DNA of 64,000 nucleotides from Congeria kusceri (taxonomy: Eukaryota > Mollusca > Bivalvia > Myida > Dreissenidae): assembly GCA_027627225.1 (NCBI GenBank), contig CM051030.1, positions 21,467,605 to 21,531,604 of the forward strand. The letters run 5' to 3'. Shown here one piece after another: positions 1-11,235 of this stretch; the first letter of the stretch is position 1, and each line of letters opens with the position of its first letter. Below the pieces are notes generated by a model. The model saw only the letters and a program-made list of their open reading frames with translations. It was not told the origin of the DNA and ran no database searches. The position numbers and the translations under genes are program-made.

Positions 1-20
1 GGTCGACAGAAATTTAAGAA

Positions 21-40
21 GAACAGAACAGAACAGAACA
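21..40 (-). repeat. (GAACA)n tail of a LINE 3' end
   Basis: Four copies of GAACA followed by AGACCTTTATTTTC. Read on the minus strand this is an AATAAA-like signal followed by TTCTGTTCTGTTC, a simple-repeat tail typical of non-LTR retrotransposon 3' ends. The same TTCTG-repeat tail ends another LINE fragment on the + strand near 22374. It may be the 3' end of the LINE whose ORF ends at 1562, giving a long 1.5 kb 3' UTR, or a separate fragment; the sequence does not decide this. Confidence 0.55.
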
Positions 41-203
41 AGACCTTTATTTTCACCCAAGTATATAACATATACAATTAGGGCAATATAACAAAGCAAA
101 ATTGTTAGTAAATTAGTAACTTCCGATAATTTTTACGTTAACACAATTGTGTAGATGATATACGGGGGGTATTTAAATAATAAGATACATAATCGGAACA
201 TAT

Positions 204-204
204 G

Positions 205-279
<75 letters not shown>
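204..279. repeat. (AAT)n microsatellite
   Basis: About 25 uninterrupted ATA/AAT triplets, followed to about 430 by degenerate ATCATAATAATC-type sequence. The minus-strand reading frame through it encodes only a poly-leucine run and is an artefact. Confidence 0.95.
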
Positions 280-800
280 GCAATAATGTGAGATCTATAA
301 TCAAAATCAAAATACCAAAACTTGATAAAATTATCAAAATCACAATCATTATCATATCATATTCAAAATGATCATACTAATCATAATAATCATAATAATG
401 ATAATCGTCATAGTTATCATAATCATCATAATAGTGGCATTTAAGAAACAAATAATAGTACAGTTCTATAAAAGCATTTTAATACTAGCACTGGTAAAAA
501 TAATTAGTGGTTTGTGATCATAGTTGTGCGGTGACGTATTTTCGTTTGCACGCGGCGTTTCGGATTGAGAAATTGAAACGACTACGCGTTTTAAAAGGTT
601 TACATTTTGCGTCAGAAATTTAATTCATTATCAATACTTAAAAGACATGTTGTTGCGAAAGACTGTGTGCGTTAGCGTTTATGGTGCTGGAGCTAGCTTT
701 GTAACGGTTTCAGTCAACAGCAGTTATTTTTGTCATGATTTACGCTTGAGACTCCTTGAGTGCACCTGCACGCGAGGTCGATGTTGAACACAAAGGCAAG

Positions 801-881
801 ATGGAGGACCTATTGTGTGTGGTAATTACTCTAATCAGCTTTGCATTGCAGGATTACAATGGAGAATGCCGTTATCTGAGG
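801..881 (+). CDS. Candidate signal-peptide first exon
   Basis: An ATG in a strong context (AAG-ATG-G) opens a 28-codon frame. Its N-terminus looks like a secretory signal peptide: an acidic start (MEDLL), then a hydrophobic core (CVVITLISFAL), then DYNGECRYL. The frame closes with TAA at 885-887 unless it is spliced. A GGGT at 881-884 would give a phase-1 donor (GTTAAC, a weak match), which would join in frame to the phase-1 acceptor of the Ig exon at 34400. The upstream 540-800 region is richer in CpG than its surroundings, as a promoter might be. No domain is recognisable and the donor is poor, so it may equally be LINE 3' UTR or chance. Confidence 0.2.
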
Positions 882-1561
882 GGTTAACATTAAATGACTG
901 ATGGGGCAAAAGCAAATTATAATTTGTGTGCTGGATAAGTTTAAAGGGAAGTAACAAAAGTATAATTATTAATTTATGTACTAGAACTGCTAGATTAATT
1001 AGGATAAAGAAACAGGATTGTAGGTGAAATATAGGTATCAGTTGTACTCATTTAGAATGCAACAATTGTTTCCATTGCCTTAATTGAAATATAATATCAA
1101 TATAGCAGGCAAAAATATTTAAAATGTTAACACTTGTACTTGAGTGGTACCATTTTGTACTACTCTTATATAATGCTGCAATTATTTCTGTTATATGAGT
1201 ATAAGTATATAGCAATCTTACGTTAATATTGACATATAATTATGCAGTTATCATTTGGTACAAATACAGAATGAAGTTATTATTTACATTGCACAGTTTA
1301 TATTTACATGCATATATTTCTAATTAAAGTAAATAATGTGATTAGTATATACATGCAAAAATATATACATTTGTGACCAGACAAATATTTTGATATATTG
1401 ATTACACAAGTGTAAATGGTCACTTATATTGAGATAATATGTTATGCTGTTAACAATAAAAATACATTGAAATAAAGGCAGTATTGTTACAAATTACAAT
1501 ATTAGAGTTGGTGTATTAGCTGGTGGCATTGGTAAAAACAGGTAGATAAATAGATAACTTG

Positions 1562-2119
1562 CTATCGCTTAAACTTACTGAATATGTAGCGAATAAATTT
1601 GCTTGTATTCTTTAATAGTTGTAAGGAATTAGATGTTAGGATTTTAATAAGAGTAGCATCATAAAGATCATGTCCTAAGAATTGTTCTCTTTCAGATTTA
1701 AAGAAATCACAGTTTAGTAGATAGTGATGTTCGGAGCCAACTTGACCAGAGTTACAAAGTCTGCATATTCTTTCCTCAAATGGGGTTCCATCGTATCGAC
1801 CGGTTTCAACTGGTAACCAGTGATTTGCAGTTCTAAATTTAAAGAGGTATGTATATTCAGTTTTTGTAAGTTTTATAAAGTAGTCTTCAAAGGATGGAGT
1901 TTGTTTGAAACTGGTATATATTTGTCCCTTATGTGTTTGCTGTAGTTGATTGTGCCATTGGGTTTTGAATTGGGTTAATAATTTGGCTTTGACTATGCGG
2001 CAAATATTATTTTGGGTTGTTAGGAATTGGTTATCCCATAAGTTACCTAAGTTTACTGAGGTGAGGATTTCTTTAATTTTGTTGGCCCATTTAAAATTCG
2101 AGATTGGCAAGTTCATCAT
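1562..2119 (-). pseudogene. LINE ORF2 C-terminal part, frameshifted off the RT
   Basis: 185 codons in a different frame from the RT ORF, starting five bases after its stop. The sequence contains a putative zinc-binding motif CRLC...EHHYLLNC (C-x2-C-x8/9-H-x4/5-C), which is characteristic of the C-terminus of many LINE ORF2 proteins. Upstream of its first ATG the same frame stays open for about a dozen codons, overlapping the RT ORF. One indel therefore split a single protein; it is not an independent gene. Confidence 0.85.
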
Positions 2120-2123
2120 GTAT

Positions 2124-4853
2124 TTATAGATTTGGATAGATAATTTCTGATCTTTGCCTATTAAGAATTCTATTCCAAAAAGAGATCATGCGACTTTTGA
2201 TGTTAATTGCTATAGGGTATCTGCCAAGTTCACCATATAAAAAAGCCATTGGGGTTGATTTCCGAGCATTCGTAATTTTTCTAAGAAAGTTATTATGGAC
2301 TTTCTCCAAGATATCTACATTTTCAAAACCAAAAATTTCTGAGCCATAGATTAAAATTGGTAAAACAGTGTGGTCGAAAAGTTTAAGAATTAAATCAATA
2401 GGTAGCTCTGCATTATTTGCTCTAGTATATAGAAGGTGCATTGCTTTTGTTGCTTGCTCGGCTAAGTGTTTCCGTGCATTGAGGAAAGAACCATTGCTGG
2501 AAAGGGTAATGCCTAGGTAGTGGTAACGGTCAGTGATTTTTACAGGGTTGTCACCTAATGTGAAATGGAAGTTTTGTAGTTGTCTTGCACCAAATATTAC
2601 AATTTTTGTTTTGCTAAGGTTTATTTTTAAATGCCAGTTATCACAGTATTTATGGAAGGTATTTAAACTATTTTGGAAGTCTATTTTTGAATCAGATAAA
2701 ATCACAGTGTCATCAGCATAAAGTAGAATAAGTAGTTTTAGCCAAAGAGACAAATCCAGGGGATTTTCTAGTTCTATGCCAGTTGAGCCATTGAGGAGGT
2801 GCATATGTGTTTGAAGGTCATTTAAGAAGATGGAAAAAAGAATTGGAGATAGATTTTCGCCTTGTCTAACGCCAATTTCTGATACGAAGGGTTCTGAAAT
2901 ATTGCCGTTAATAGAGATACTAGATTTGATATTGTTGTACATGTTTTGAATTAAATGTAAAAACTTGCCATTTATATTTTGTTTAATAAGTTTGTGCCAT
3001 AGGCCAATTCGCCAAACCTTGTCGAATGCTTGTGAAAAATCAATGAAGGCGCAGAATAGTTTTTGTTTTCTTTTTTTCAATATTTCGATCAATGAATGTA
3101 ATGTAAAAATATGGTCAGAGCAAGAGTAGCCTTCCCTAAAGCCAGCTTGATTTTCATCTAAAATATTATTTTCATTAAGGAAGTTGTTTAATCTTTCATT
3201 GAGTATGGAAGTAAAAAGTTTACCTAGACAACTGAGGATAGTAATTGGGCGGTAGTTATTAGGATCTTTAGGGTCACCTTTGTTTTTAAATATAGGTATG
3301 ATTATTCCATTTAGCCAGCTTTGTGGAATGAACCCTGTTTCCAGTACACAGTTAAATAGTTTATGGTAAACAGGCATAAGCAGATGTTTAGTGGACTTGA
3401 TATACTCATTTAAAATATTGTCGAATGGGCTAGGTGTTTTAGAATTTTTAAGCTTTGTGATACATTTTTCTATTTCTTCTTCAGTAATTGGGGTATTAAG
3501 CCTGTTGCTTGTGTCATTTTGTAGATGGGAGTTTGTGTCATTGAAGCGATTGTCATCGATTGTGCTGGTATTAATTTCTTTGAAGTGATCATGAAATTCA
3601 TCTAATGTGGGTATAGTTTTAACTTTAGTTTTTGGTTTAAGTTTATTTAAAAAGGACCAGTACTGTTTAGGATTTTTGTCGGACATTGAACGAAGTTTAT
3701 TTGACATGTTATGTTTGCTGGCATTAATGTGGTAGTTCATGGTGCGTTTATATTCCTTACTGGCATTGATCATTCTTTGTTTGTTGTCTATAGTTTTGTT
3801 TTTTGTGTAGTCATTTTTGGCAGTATGATAATTTTTTCGTGCTTTAGAACATTGATGACCAAACCATGGTTTATTGTTTTCTGGTCTATTATAATGAAAT
3901 CGTTTTTTATTTTCAGGGTATGTGCTGGTGGAAGCTTGATGGAATACTGATTGGAGTTGATCGGTTATGTGCTCAATTGTCTGCTGTGATTGTGGGTAAG
4001 TGTTAATTTGCAAGAGTATTTGGTCTATTATGTTAAGGTTAATATTGTTAACAAATTGGTTGGACAAGTCAGGATTCCATTTTGGTTTCAGATTCATGTC
4101 ACTTAGATTTTTGGTGGAAATATTGGAGCATTTTCTGTGTGGTATGTTTATGGACATAGTGAGGGCATTATGACCATCTGAGAACAGTGAATCTGTTTCA
4201 ATGATATGAAAATCTGAGAGAAAGTAAAAGCAATCAGATGAAGCAATTACATAATCAATTGTAGATTTATTTGTGAAAGTTAAGATAGCACAATCATTAC
4301 CTGATGATAATCTTCCATCGAGGATAAAAATGTTGTTATTTTTGCATAAATCAATAAGTCGGAGTCCATGGGTATTTGTTCGATGGTCTTTAGAAGTACG
4401 AATAAGTGGGATAGATAAATGTTCAAGGGTTTTATATTTGTCAAGTTGGCTCTGTATATCATCATCAATATCGAACATGTCATTTAAATGGGGATCTGTA
4501 GTTATGTAATCTTTCATGCTTCCAACTCTGCTATTGAAATCTCCTGCAAGAATTACATATTTATGTTCATTACATTTTTGAGAGATTTCATTTTCAAAGG
4601 CCATAAACTCGTCATCGTTGAAAAATTTGGAGTTTTCGGGTGGAACATATACAGCTCCTATTATAATATTTTCATCAAGTTTCGCTAATGATTTGCAAAT
4701 GGATATCCATAGTACATATTCAGAGTTTGATTGTAGGACTTTAATTGAGGAAGTAAGTTGGTCTTTAACAAATATACCAATGCCACCAGATTTACGCTTA
4801 TACTCTTGTTCTCTGTGTTTGGCTAAATATTCATAGTTATTTATTTTGATCAT
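2124..4853 (-). CDS. LINE ORF2: endonuclease (partial) and reverse transcriptase
   Basis: A 909-codon frame. The endonuclease part includes SGGIGIFVKD (residues 22-31), GAVYVPP (66-72), AGDFNSR (103-109, the Asp-x-Asn catalytic block), TIDYVIASS and a terminal SDGHNAL block; the N-terminal catalytic Asn/Glu blocks are lost by 5' truncation. The RT part shows the usual ordered blocks: NYRPITILSCLGKLF, NQAGFREGYSCSDH, FIDFSQAFDKVWR (first catalytic Asp), GVRQGENLSPILFSIFLNDL and LLYADDTVILS, with YADD at about residue 712. The enzyme nicks target DNA and copies the LINE RNA at the nick. The frame ends prematurely at 2124-2126, apparently from a one-base insertion just upstream, near 2155-2165: beyond there the -1 frame gives sequence that runs smoothly into the C-terminal ORF. 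The copy is therefore recent but almost certainly inactive. The annotated Met is simply the first in-frame ATG. Confidence 0.9.
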   Translation of the reverse strand: MIKINNYEYLAKHREQEYKRKSGGIGIFVKDQLTSSIKVLQSNSEYVLWISICKSLAKLDENIIIGAVYVPPENSKFFNDDEFMAFENEISQKCNEHKYVILAGDFNSRVGSMKDYITTDPHLNDMFDIDDDIQSQLDKYKTLEHLSIPLIRTSKDHRTNTHGLRLIDLCKNNNIFILDGRLSSGNDCAILTFTNKSTIDYVIASSDCFYFLSDFHIIETDSLFSDGHNALTMSINIPHRKCSNISTKNLSDMNLKPKWNPDLSNQFVNNINLNIIDQILLQINTYPQSQQTIEHITDQLQSVFHQASTSTYPENKKRFHYNRPENNKPWFGHQCSKARKNYHTAKNDYTKNKTIDNKQRMINASKEYKRTMNYHINASKHNMSNKLRSMSDKNPKQYWSFLNKLKPKTKVKTIPTLDEFHDHFKEINTSTIDDNRFNDTNSHLQNDTSNRLNTPITEEEIEKCITKLKNSKTPSPFDNILNEYIKSTKHLLMPVYHKLFNCVLETGFIPQSWLNGIIIPIFKNKGDPKDPNNYRPITILSCLGKLFTSILNERLNNFLNENNILDENQAGFREGYSCSDHIFTLHSLIEILKKRKQKLFCAFIDFSQAFDKVWRIGLWHKLIKQNINGKFLHLIQNMYNNIKSSISINGNISEPFVSEIGVRQGENLSPILFSIFLNDLQTHMHLLNGSTGIELENPLDLSLWLKLLILLYADDTVILSDSKIDFQNSLNTFHKYCDNWHLKINLSKTKIVIFGARQLQNFHFTLGDNPVKITDRYHYLGITLSSNGSFLNARKHLAEQATKAMHLLYTRANNAELPIDLILKLFDHTVLPILIYGSEIFGFENVDILEKVHNNFLRKITNARKSTPMAFLYGELGRYPIAINIKSRMISFWNRILNRQRSEIIYPNL

Positions 4854-5993
4854 CTTTGATAATTATTATATACTTGTACGTATATTTTATCTTGTTTAAA
4901 TTTACATGAAGTATTTATTCGTAATAAATAATAATTTCATTGGACATTGTCAATTCATGGTGACATACGTATCGATATTTATTATAAATTAATTTTCTTT
5001 TATATAAATCGCGCGTGTATGTCCGTACTTCCGAATGCATGTACGTCCGTAAAGATGCGCAAACTACATATTAACAAAACAACAACGTTTTTTTTAAAAC
5101 TTTTCTTTAATAAGATAATAATATGTAATAAAATGTGTTTTTATCGCGTTACATGATGCTGAAATAATATTTTTTTTTTGTTAAGATTTTGCTGTAGTGC
5201 TTCGTGATTGTATTTTTGCATTGTATCGAAATGACTAAGACGAGAGTTTTTGTGTTTCTTGGTTCTCGGGTCTGACAACCCGATTTTTTCCAAAAAGCAA
5301 AAAATTATTAATTTGTAGAATGTAACAGATATAGTAAAAATGATGCCTTGAAATGGTTTCAACCTGTTAAACGGAATGCAAAAAAAAACAAACACGCTAA
5401 AGCTTGAAAGTGGTCTTTTAACTCAGGTGGTCTCTTAATGCAGTGTGACTTGCAATGGTTGGTCGTTGGTTGTACATGTATGTATGTGATGTACCTTGGT
5501 AATAATGCTAAAGCATATACACATATACATTGTGTAAGTTCATACAAAATGAAGGAAGAATTAATGAGTTTCGAAATATGTGTTTGTTTGACTTTTTAAT
5601 TTAATTTTATTTTACATTACAATGTACATGTACATGTTTTATTTTATACAAGTGCGTTAAATAACATAATCGCAGGCATTCATCTTCATGTACATGTACA
5701 TAGCTTTAAATTCGGTTTTTTATACATGTATATACATAACATATAAATATGTATGTATTTACATGCATTTATTTAAATATAATATAATATTATATTTATA
5801 CATATTTACACATACACATGCATACACACACGTATATTCATTCACTAACAGGTTCGCAATCTTTGTCTGCTTCACTTTCTCTCCATTTATTGCAATGTAA
5901 CTCATCACTAGTGACTATCAATGAATGTAGAAGCTTATGGTGCCCTTTTCACAACCCATTGTTTTATTTTTTTATAAAGGTGGAATACCTCGC

Positions 5994-6122
5994 TTATGGT
6001 GATGGTTCTGGTGTCTTCGTCTTCGGCGTTTCTTTTGTTGGGTTGGATTCCTCGTTTGATTTACATCTACTTGCTGCGTCATCAAAGTACATGAAATACA
6101 ACAGGATCAAAATTAAATTCAT
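5994..6122 (-). CDS. Possible small secreted peptide ORF or first exon
   Basis: A 42-codon ORF that is less AT-rich than its surroundings. It starts with a hydrophobic stretch (MNLILILLYFMYF) resembling a signal peptide or signal anchor, then DDAASRCKSNEES and a Lys/Thr/Pro-rich tail (KETPKTKTPEPSP) before TAA. The ATG has a purine at -3. One cysteine only, so not a disulfide-rich toxin or defensin. It could be a complete micropeptide, the last exon of a membrane protein (TM plus cytoplasmic tail), or chance. No family recognised. Confidence 0.2.
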   Translation of the reverse strand: MNLILILLYFMYFDDAASRCKSNEESNPTKETPKTKTPEPSP

Positions 6123-7384
6123 TTCTACAATACATATAAGTCTTATACACTCTCGTTATCTTTTTCACTAAAACAACTATACTTAACTTATCATTTTGGT
6201 TTTAAAAGTATTACGTTCTTACATGTACATGTATTGTCTTGAAAATGCGGACAGATAAAATTAATATAAATTGACTTTTAATACATTAAATCAAGCTATA
6301 ATTACGTTTGAACATAACCGTTTAGATCGCTTTCATGAGCAACTAATCGTACAGTCTAATGTTGACATTATGCAACTAGTCCTACAGTCTAGTCACATTT
6401 TGTGGTTGAACAAAATGTTTGATTTCTCCGCGCAAAACCTATTCTCAATAATTCAATGAATACTGTTTGACTTGTTAGTGATGTATTTATCAATTTTTAC
6501 ACAAATATGTACCAACAACCATCATCACAATGAAATATACGGCTACAAACTTGTGATTTTTATTTCCAAAATCGAAACATTAAGTGATCGTGTCTGCTAA
6601 AACAAGTACTCTTAAATTACTAGGCTTAACCGACATAATATATTTACGTAATGTCATTTTTATGTGTTCGGAAAACTTAATTGTATTTATATTTTGCTTC
6701 GAAGTAATTATAAAATTAAAAATTGCGTAACTTACTGCGTTGTCTGCTGTTTGCAACTAACTGATAATCGGCGTACAGATCACCAAGTTTCGCTGTAGCT
6801 CACTTTTCGGTTATAAACTGTGATATTTAGACGTGGCAAAATTAAAGATGGCGTGATCGATCGGGAAGGTTCACATCACATTACGCGTTAAATGTGTGGC
6901 ATAATCTGTAAGCAAAATGAGCAGTGACGACACAAACCAACTGTCACTGGAATGATATCGTTTTTCTAGTATCCTACAAAGGATTGTGTTGTGTCGTGTT
7001 AGTTTGTTTGTAAGCACTAATATAACACAGAATTAAAGAAACTAAACGTCGGTGATGTCTAAAATTAATTTGGACGCCAATATTGATAATCGGATACACG
7101 TTTGGAATAAAATACGAATAAAAGATACGTTCTGATCAGTTATGGCGATTTCGATAAAAATCTCCTGATTTAATCCCTTTCGTATCTAAACCTCCGGCTG
7201 TTGGTTATTTGACAACAAACTATGACGTAAAAGTATTATTTCTTAAGTTACTACGAATGCTAAGTATATATCCTTAAAGAAATACGGTACATGTAGCATT
7301 TTGCGTGGTATTTATTGTTTAGACGGAAACACCGTTCAACTGAGAATATTCTGTAGATGTCAAACCTTACATACCTTAAACCAT

Positions 7385-7700
7385 TAAATGATCTTTAGGA
7401 GCATATATTTTACAAATCCTATTTTTCACATACCAGTGAAGAATATGATCTCATTTGTCACATGTTTTTATGTTTGAAGAATCGGATTGCCTAAATACGA
7501 CGTACGCGTGAGGTTCATAGAAGAATATTATTTCATGGCAAATCAAAAAAAGGATATTTTTCACAAACCTCACAGAACACGAAAATAATAAGACTGTGAG
7601 ATGTGAATAATACGATATAAATTTTCACACCTATGAAGAATGAGATCCTATTTTTCAAAGATGTGAAAAATATGATTTGTGAAAAACATGGTCCTACAAT
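7385..7700. repeat. Dispersed ~300-bp repeat A, copy 1
   Basis: Shares a succession of diverged segments with 13285-13590, among them TTTTCACACCT, ATGAGATC and GTGAAAAATATGATTTGTG, in the same order and orientation. No terminal inverted repeats seen. Probably an old transposable-element fragment. Confidence 0.6.
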
Positions 7701-8003
7701 ACTCGAAAACCATATGCTATAGAGTGTCATTTAAACCGAGTGACAAAACAAGTCACTTTCGCCGACATTCAGATTTGTATTAATGATTCTAATCTAGACG
7801 GATTTACTCGTATGTGGACGTTCATTGCCTACATATTAATACTTGAAATTATTTAATGGTATACGTGTTCCATAAATAGCGAATATAATGTGTACACTGC
7901 ATTGTAGTAAACGTGCATTTCATAACACAGTCAGCGAGTGTTATTTATGGAATGCTGCCTATCGAATGCGATATTAACTGGCGATTTTACCAAGGTCATA
8001 TTA

Positions 8004-9107
8004 CACTACGTCTAGCATGATTTCTGCCTAAAACACAGACCCACCGTGGACAATTTTTCGTCAGCGTGGAAAATCACCGCGATTAAAAGGTGGTTCCATC
8101 GCGATAGAATCGCGGTGATAGTGGGTGAGCACCGCGGGCGTTATCGGGAAATCAATCTCACGGTGGACCACTGCGGTCGCGGTGAAATACAGGTACATGT
8201 GAATGAACAAGTACAGTTCGATATTTCAGACCGTATACTATTCGCAAAGTACAAATCGTCTTCTATTAACCGATACTTACCAATTAATATAATCACAGTT
8301 TGCAACTTTAATCGTTTTTATTTTGATCTCTTTTTTATTTTGATAATTTATTCCGAAGTTCCATGTTCGCAGTTGTGTTGTGAAATCGTAAACAAAGAGT
8401 CAAGGGCATTAATACAAGTCTCGCGAAAATTCGCAATCTGCGTGAATTGACAGTTTGACGTCTTCAAAGTAAAGCCGACAAGAAACCATAAAATAACACC
8501 TTTCTCGGCGATAAAATTGGCTTCTTTTGTTTAGAGAAGCGACATGCTTAACCAATCGCGTGTTTGTTACTCAGTGGCAATCGTCCTATTATGAAAGAGC
8601 ACGTGCATAGCTCCGCCTTTCGAACTTTTACAGAGAACAAAGGTGTTGGTTATGTCAATCATTGTTATAAAATCACGTTTTTTACCGACATGTTAATCAA
8701 TTGTTTTGATAGTCATATTAAAAATGCAAAGATTTGTCATAGAATCGGACAACAAATTTGATGAGGTCTTTGTGATTTGACTGACGCATATTTTCATTTT
8801 CCCGTTTTGTCATAATGTTCCGTATTTTCCGAAAACCATGTTCTTGGTCGTACCTGAAATAAAATGTAAAATATTTTTTAAAAAGCTCAATGTGAAATTA
8901 TGACTCGCTAAAATCACCGCGATCCACGGCGATTTCTTATCAACATTTTTTATTGAGACTGTCACCGCGGTCACCGCAATTCGCCACGGCGACATCACCG
9001 CGTTCCACAGTGTTCCACGGTGTATCGCGGTGACTATAGTAGTGTGTCACGCTGGGCTGAATCACGGTGGTGCGTCGCAGAAGGCAGAAATCACGCTAGA
9101 CGTAGTG
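8004..9107. mobile_element. TA-target TIR element with CACCGCG subterminal iterons
   Basis: The left end CACTACGTCTAGCATGATTT (8004 on) and the right end (9107 backwards) match at about 25 of 26 bases. TA flanks both sides (8002-8003 and 9108-9109). Both subterminal regions (8045-8190 and 8910-9075) are unusually GC-rich, with many copies of TCACCGCG/CGCGGTGA in both orientations, whereas the middle is AT-rich. No transposase is encoded; the 134-codon frame at 8046 only translates the iterons. The TA duplication suggests a Tc1/mariner-like mobilising transposase, but CACTA-like ends leave the superfamily open. Confidence 0.8.
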
Positions 9108-10400
9108 TACAAACCAATGCAACTTCTAAGGTAGAACACAGAGCAGGAAATTAGTCAAAACGTAAACAAAGTTAACAGGTTGGTCTGGATGTTTCTATAA
9201 TACAATAATTTAAAGCTCTGTTATGAAAAATCAGACAATGTAATTCCACGTAGAAATGATCTTGCTACTCATATATGTTGACCGATTTGCAGCTAAAAAA
9301 GAATGCTCAACCTTAATGTCATTTTATAAGTATTGACATTTGCAAATACGTTCAATTTTCGTTTAAAATACGTGTATTTTTTTGACAAAGCTGCTCGAGC
9401 AAGGATTCTGAAATAAATGCTTTAAGGCGCGAACAAGATATCTGAGCGCAGTATGGATACAACATAAATGAAGCCGGAAAGTTGCCTTTAAAACGTCTTG
9501 CAATAGATTGCCTTATTTATATACGGTGTGGTTAAAACGACGTACATATCAGTGTATTACATTTTCGAAGTTTGTATTATGGCATGTACCAATAAAAGTA
9601 TATGTACGATTCTAAAATGTGATACTATTGAAATTGCTATACCTATCTCTTATACGACATTGTATTGCATTCTGATATATACGAGGGAGCTGTTTTCAGC
9701 TTTAATAGCAGTTTGTAGAATGATGCTGTATTGATATTTGATAACTTTCTGTAACATGGTGCGTTAATTTCCAACTTTAACTATTGCATAATGCTCCATT
9801 GCTCTATGAAAAATGTCTGTAGCATAATGCTGCATTGCACTTTGATAACTGTATGAATCTTATGTTGTTGCTGTACTCCCTTTTAAAAAACATTAAAAGA
9901 CTCATGTTCTATTTTTTGTCTAATAAAAACAAGACGAAATACAAGTACAATGTTTTTTGTTTATGTGAACAACAAACAGAAACCAAAATTATCCTCACAA
10001 TAAAAACATTCAAAATAATTAAATAACAATAGAGATCAAATGGAAGACCCAGAACAAAAATCACCTAAGCTGAGGTTTCCTCATCAACATCCAATGTCGT
10101 ATAAAAGTGTTATTTACCATTGAATAAAAGTTAAGTAAAATCACCATTGACCAAACTGTCAGACAGATTTAAAAATAAACAAGAGCCGTGTCACGTATAT
10201 TTTCCCCGCCGAAATGCAACTTTTCCATGCATGTATCTGTGCACTTACGATACTTGTTGGGGGACAGGATCTTTGCAAACCTGAAGTGAACGGATTGTAA
10301 AATATAACAGTAAAAGGTATACTATACATGCAATATGATATGTAGTTATCAAACAATATAATTTTGATTGATTGATTAATATATTGCTAAAAAACACTTA
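9108..10400. other. AT-rich unannotated stretch
   Basis: No domain-bearing frame, splice-bounded exon or clear repeat boundary. Simple degenerate repetition (TGCATAATGC-type) occurs at about 9760-9850. Confidence 0.6.
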
Positions 10401-10414
10401 ATATGACACACATA

Positions 10415-10630
10415 AAGTGTTGGTCACACATAGCCTGCGACCAACTAAAGACCAACTCCCAATCATCGACAACCAGTGGTTGCTGACGGTCTTTAAAAGG
10501 TCTTTAACAGATTGTAGAAGGTCGGCAACTGGTCTTCGATGTTGCACGGAACGCCTTTTGCCGACCAAAAAGTTCGTGCAAAGGTTTTCGTTGGTCTTTA
10601 TTCGGTTGGCGATCAATCGCCGACTGGGAT
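10415..10630. repeat. Inverted-repeat-rich MITE-like fragment
   Basis: Higher GC than its surroundings. CGACCAACTAAAGACCAAC on the left is approximately complementary to GTTGGTCTTTATTCGGTTGG on the right. No target-site duplication could be fixed. Reading frames on both strands reflect the palindrome and not a protein. Confidence 0.45.
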
Positions 10631-10649
10631 ACGACAATTTGTTATATTT

Positions 10650-11235
10650 ATTATTTAACTTGCATTCAAGTCAGATAATGGTTTTAAATGCCGTGCTGGT
10701 GGGTATCAACCCGCACAACTTGCCCCAGAGACACAAGTTTGCTCTCTGTCTGTGTCAATGGTTGAAAGAACATAAACAAAATTACTAGTATCTTCCGCCG
10801 TTAATGACGGTTGTGGATCTATACTTTCTGCTTTGCCATAAAAGCCATTGCTAGATAAAGGATTGCATCCCAGAATGTTTTTTTTCTGTAGTATTATGAA
10901 TTGCCATGTCTCGTCAATGACACTCGCGAACACGCATTACAGTCCAGATGGTTCCCATTCTCGCACGCAATGTATAACTGATAATAGTAACCAATCGATA
11001 CAGCGCCACCAAACCTTGCAGCGGTTACTTCCCCTAGCCGTTAACAGTAACTGATTTGAGCTATGGTTTACGCTTGGGTAAAACAAAAGTAAAATACAGG
11101 AACATCGTCGATCTTTTCAGGGTTTTTTGGGGTGTTTTTCCTTACATTTGCGAATTTTTAACTTCAAATTGGGAAAAATGGTCAGAAAATCGGATTGGGA
11201 ATGGTACCGTTTTCCGGTACCAACTTTATATAGAG
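10650..11235 (-). repeat. Dispersed repeat family B, copy 1
   Basis: Homologous, in opposite orientation, to 26455-28125. It shares the CCAACAAG/GCAAGTTGTGC region, the TGATAATAGTAACCAATCG block and a terminal GGTACCGTTTTCCGGTACC palindrome. The part from 10660 to 10860 also matches 35460-35690 inverted. Non-coding; probably an old DNA-transposon family. Confidence 0.7.

Larger units (their letters stand above)
1562..4853 (-). mobile_element. 5'-truncated APE-type non-LTR retrotransposon (LINE)
   Basis: The minus strand holds an almost intact endonuclease-reverse transcriptase ORF, a downstream Cys/His-rich C-terminus, and AT-rich sequence continuing below 1562 that may be its 3' UTR. The coding region starts part-way through the endonuclease domain: the first roughly 60 residues, with the catalytic Asn and Glu blocks, are absent, and stop codons lie immediately upstream at 4860-4868. 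This is classic 5' truncation during target-primed reverse transcription. The order endonuclease, RT, C-terminal CCHC-like motif fits the Jockey/I/CR1-type LINEs; I cannot assign a clade. The 3' boundary is unresolved between about 1540 and 21. It lies in the presumed first intron if the 801 exon is real. Confidence 0.9.
4854..8003. other. AT-rich intergenic or intronic DNA
   Basis: No recognisable protein domain. It contains runs of ACATGTACATGT-type alternating sequence (about 5630-5830 and 6220), CA-rich stretches near 5810-5840, one coding-like minus-strand patch (5994-6122) and one copy of a dispersed ~300-bp repeat (7385-7700). Other open frames here are short and of chance quality. Confidence 0.7.

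Noticed and set aside
173..355. Minus-strand poly-leucine ORF
   Set aside because: It is the translation of an (AAT)n microsatellite.
2533..4836. Plus-strand ORFs of 60-80 codons opposite the LINE
   Set aside because: They are antisense shadows of the RT gene without domain features.
8046..8450. 134-codon ORF
   Set aside because: It begins inside the CACCGCG iterons of a TIR element and continues into its AT-rich core; no transposase or other motif.
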